From Chloroflexota bacterium (lineage in GTDB: Bacteria > Chloroflexota > Anaerolineae > Aggregatilineales > Aggregatilineaceae), in contig JACRBK010000278.1 of assembly GCA_016234525.1 (NCBI GenBank), positions 1-6,062 on the forward strand: DNA of 6,062 bases. Reading direction: 5' to 3'. Each line of letters starts with the position of its first letter. Position 1 is the first letter of the stretch. The notes below the pieces were generated by a model that saw nothing but the letters and a program-made list of their open reading frames with translations, was not told the DNA's origin and did no database searches. Made by a program: the position numbers and the translations under genes. This document shows, one piece after another, positions 5,261-6,062 of the stretch.

Positions 5261-5668
5261 ATGTACACGCGCAAAGAGGTGCTGCAAAAACTGGCTCAAG
5301 GTGAAATTGACGTCACCCGTGCCACCGAACTGCTAAGTGAAGCTCGCGACACCGATCAGCCCACGCCTACGCCGGTTTCTGAACCTGCTGATGCCGTTGA
5401 AGTGCCGTCTCAAAAATCGAAAAACGGCCCGCGCTGGCTGCGTATTCATGTCAGTGATCTTACATCGGGCAAACAGCGCGTGAAGGTCAATGTCCCATTG
5501 GGACTGGTCAGCGTGGGCCTCAAGATCGGGGCGCGTTTCACCGATGAAGTTGATCATGACGTCATGCATGATGTGATCCACGCCCTGGAAGACAAAACAC
5601 TCTCCGGCACCCTGGTCGAAGTGGAAGATGTCGAAGATAACGAGCGTGTCCACATTTTTATTGACTGA
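5261..5668 (+). CDS. SHOCT-like domain protein (YvlB N-terminal type)
   Basis: The 135-residue protein begins with a helical SHOCT-like motif, KEVLQKLAQGEIDVTRATELL (5-25). A polar, proline-containing linker (29-56) follows. The main domain opens with predicted strands WLRIHVSDLTSGKQRVKVNV (59-78) and LGLVSVGLKIGARF (80-93), then an acidic, histidine-rich helix (96-110) and strands GTLVEVEDVE (116-125) and ERVHIFI (128-134). The same kind of module is found at the N-terminus of YvlB/LiaX-type proteins, which in other bacteria are linked to envelope stress; here it is a separate protein. There is no signal peptide or membrane helix. AAGGAGTG (5246-5253) gives a good start. Its first 25 residues mirror the C-terminal motif of the upstream DUF2089 protein, suggesting that the two proteins interact through it. 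The molecular function is unknown. Confidence 0.78.
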   Translation: MYTRKEVLQKLAQGEIDVTRATELLSEARDTDQPTPTPVSEPADAVEVPSQKSKNGPRWLRIHVSDLTSGKQRVKVNVPLGLVSVGLKIGARFTDEVDHDVMHDVIHALEDKTLSGTLVEVEDVEDNERVHIFID

Positions 5669-5700
5669 GGCCGTTGAGTTGAAAAAGGAGGCGTAGAATC

Positions 5701-6062
5701 ATGGCCCGTATTGAACGAAGTAACGTCAATGTTCCGATTATTGTGCAGTCGATTGGGGGCGACCTGCGCCTGAAAGGTCGTCCGGGCGGCTGGCTGGTGG
5801 TCGATGGTGAAGGGACCTATGCCGAACAGATCGCCCAGGGACAGCCCTATGTGGTGCGCTCTTCCGGCGATGCGCGCATCACGGTGCCGGATAATGTGCC
5901 GGTGAGCATCCAGAGCATCAGCGGCGATGCCAAGGTGACCGATCTCGGCGGCACGCTCGATGTGCTGAGTGTGGGCGGCGATCTGACGGTGCGCGATGTC
6001 GCCGGAATCCAGATCAAAAGCGTGGGCAGCGATCTGCGACTCAAACGAGCCGCCGGGCATGT
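5701..6062 (+). CDS. DUF4097/YvlB-like beta-strand repeat protein, partial (C-terminus beyond the window)
   Basis: The first 120 residues of an open frame continue past the right edge. The ATG follows AAGGAGG (5685-5691) by 9 nt, one of the best ribosome binding sites in the window. The sequence contains repeated short strands with a GD turn: SIGGDLRL (17-24), SSGDARI (54-60), SISGDAKV (72-79), SVGGDLTV (90-97) and SVGSDLRL (107-114). From the second onward they recur every 17-19 residues. This pattern is typical of DUF4097/adhesin-like proteins that fold as a stacked beta-solenoid. No signal peptide is visible at the N-terminus (MARIERSNVNVPIIVQ), so the protein may be cytoplasmic unless a later segment anchors it. 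It lies 32 nt after the SHOCT-like gene with no terminator between them. Together the two resemble a split YvlB, with the SHOCT-like part and the beta-repeat part on separate proteins. The function is not known. Confidence 0.75.
   Translation, partial: MARIERSNVNVPIIVQSIGGDLRLKGRPGGWLVVDGEGTYAEQIAQGQPYVVRSSGDARITVPDNVPVSIQSISGDAKVTDLGGTLDVLSVGGDLTVRDVAGIQIKSVGSDLRLKRAAGH

Noticed and set aside
5554..6060. Long minus-strand open frame opposite the SHOCT-like and beta-repeat genes
   Set aside because: The plus-strand frames have strong ribosome binding sites and recognisable repeats; the antisense frame is a codon-bias shadow rich in H, A and R with no family features.

Overview
The window looks like chromosomal DNA from an environmental bacterium, most likely a Chloroflexota member of the Anaerolineae type. 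The evidence is fairly GC-rich coding DNA around AT-rich promoters, a membrane-anchored degenerate PP2C-like protein, a small Flp/Tad-type pilin, and a DUF2089 / SHOCT-like / GD-repeat beta-strand gene set. The taxonomic call is an inference from gene content, since there is no rRNA or other marker. No tRNA, rRNA, CRISPR array, insertion sequence or attachment site was seen.

Layout. (1) Positions 1-1545, minus strand: the N-terminal 515 codons of a large protein with a degenerate PP2C-like domain, a Pro/Ala linker, one membrane helix and the beginning of a C-terminal domain; it runs off the left edge. (2) Positions 1680-4167, plus strand: a tight three-gene operon made of a PyrK-like iron-sulfur flavoprotein reductase, a PIG-L/LmbE-type zinc deacetylase and a PyrD-like (dihydroorotate dehydrogenase fold) protein. 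The genes abut or overlap, so they are probably co-transcribed. (3) A hairpin at 4190-4210 separates this operon from a convergent 59-residue Flp-type pilin gene (4287-4466, minus strand), which is too short for routine gene calling but has an excellent ribosome binding site and a consensus -10 box. (4) Positions 4467-4832: an AT-rich divergent intergenic region with promoters for the pilin and for the next operon, plus three evenly phased inverted repeats. (5) Positions 4833-6062, plus strand: an operon of a DUF2089 zinc-ribbon/HTH protein, a SHOCT-like-domain protein and a beta-strand-repeat (DUF4097/YvlB-like) protein that runs off the right edge.

The most interesting part is the 1680-4167 operon. 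Its last gene would be annotated automatically as dihydroorotate dehydrogenase. However, by alignment from memory, essentially every residue that contacts orotate, including the catalytic cysteine and lysine, is replaced, while the barrel and the GSGGI phosphate-binding loop remain. Its PyrK-like partner keeps all four iron-sulfur cysteines. Together with the intervening deacetylase, this suggests a repurposed two-subunit flavoenzyme of unknown substrate rather than a pyrimidine-synthesis enzyme. The second interesting part is the DUF2089 operon, in which a DNA-binding protein and its downstream neighbour share the same short helical motif and the promoter carries helically phased palindromes, which suggests an autoregulated envelope-related system.
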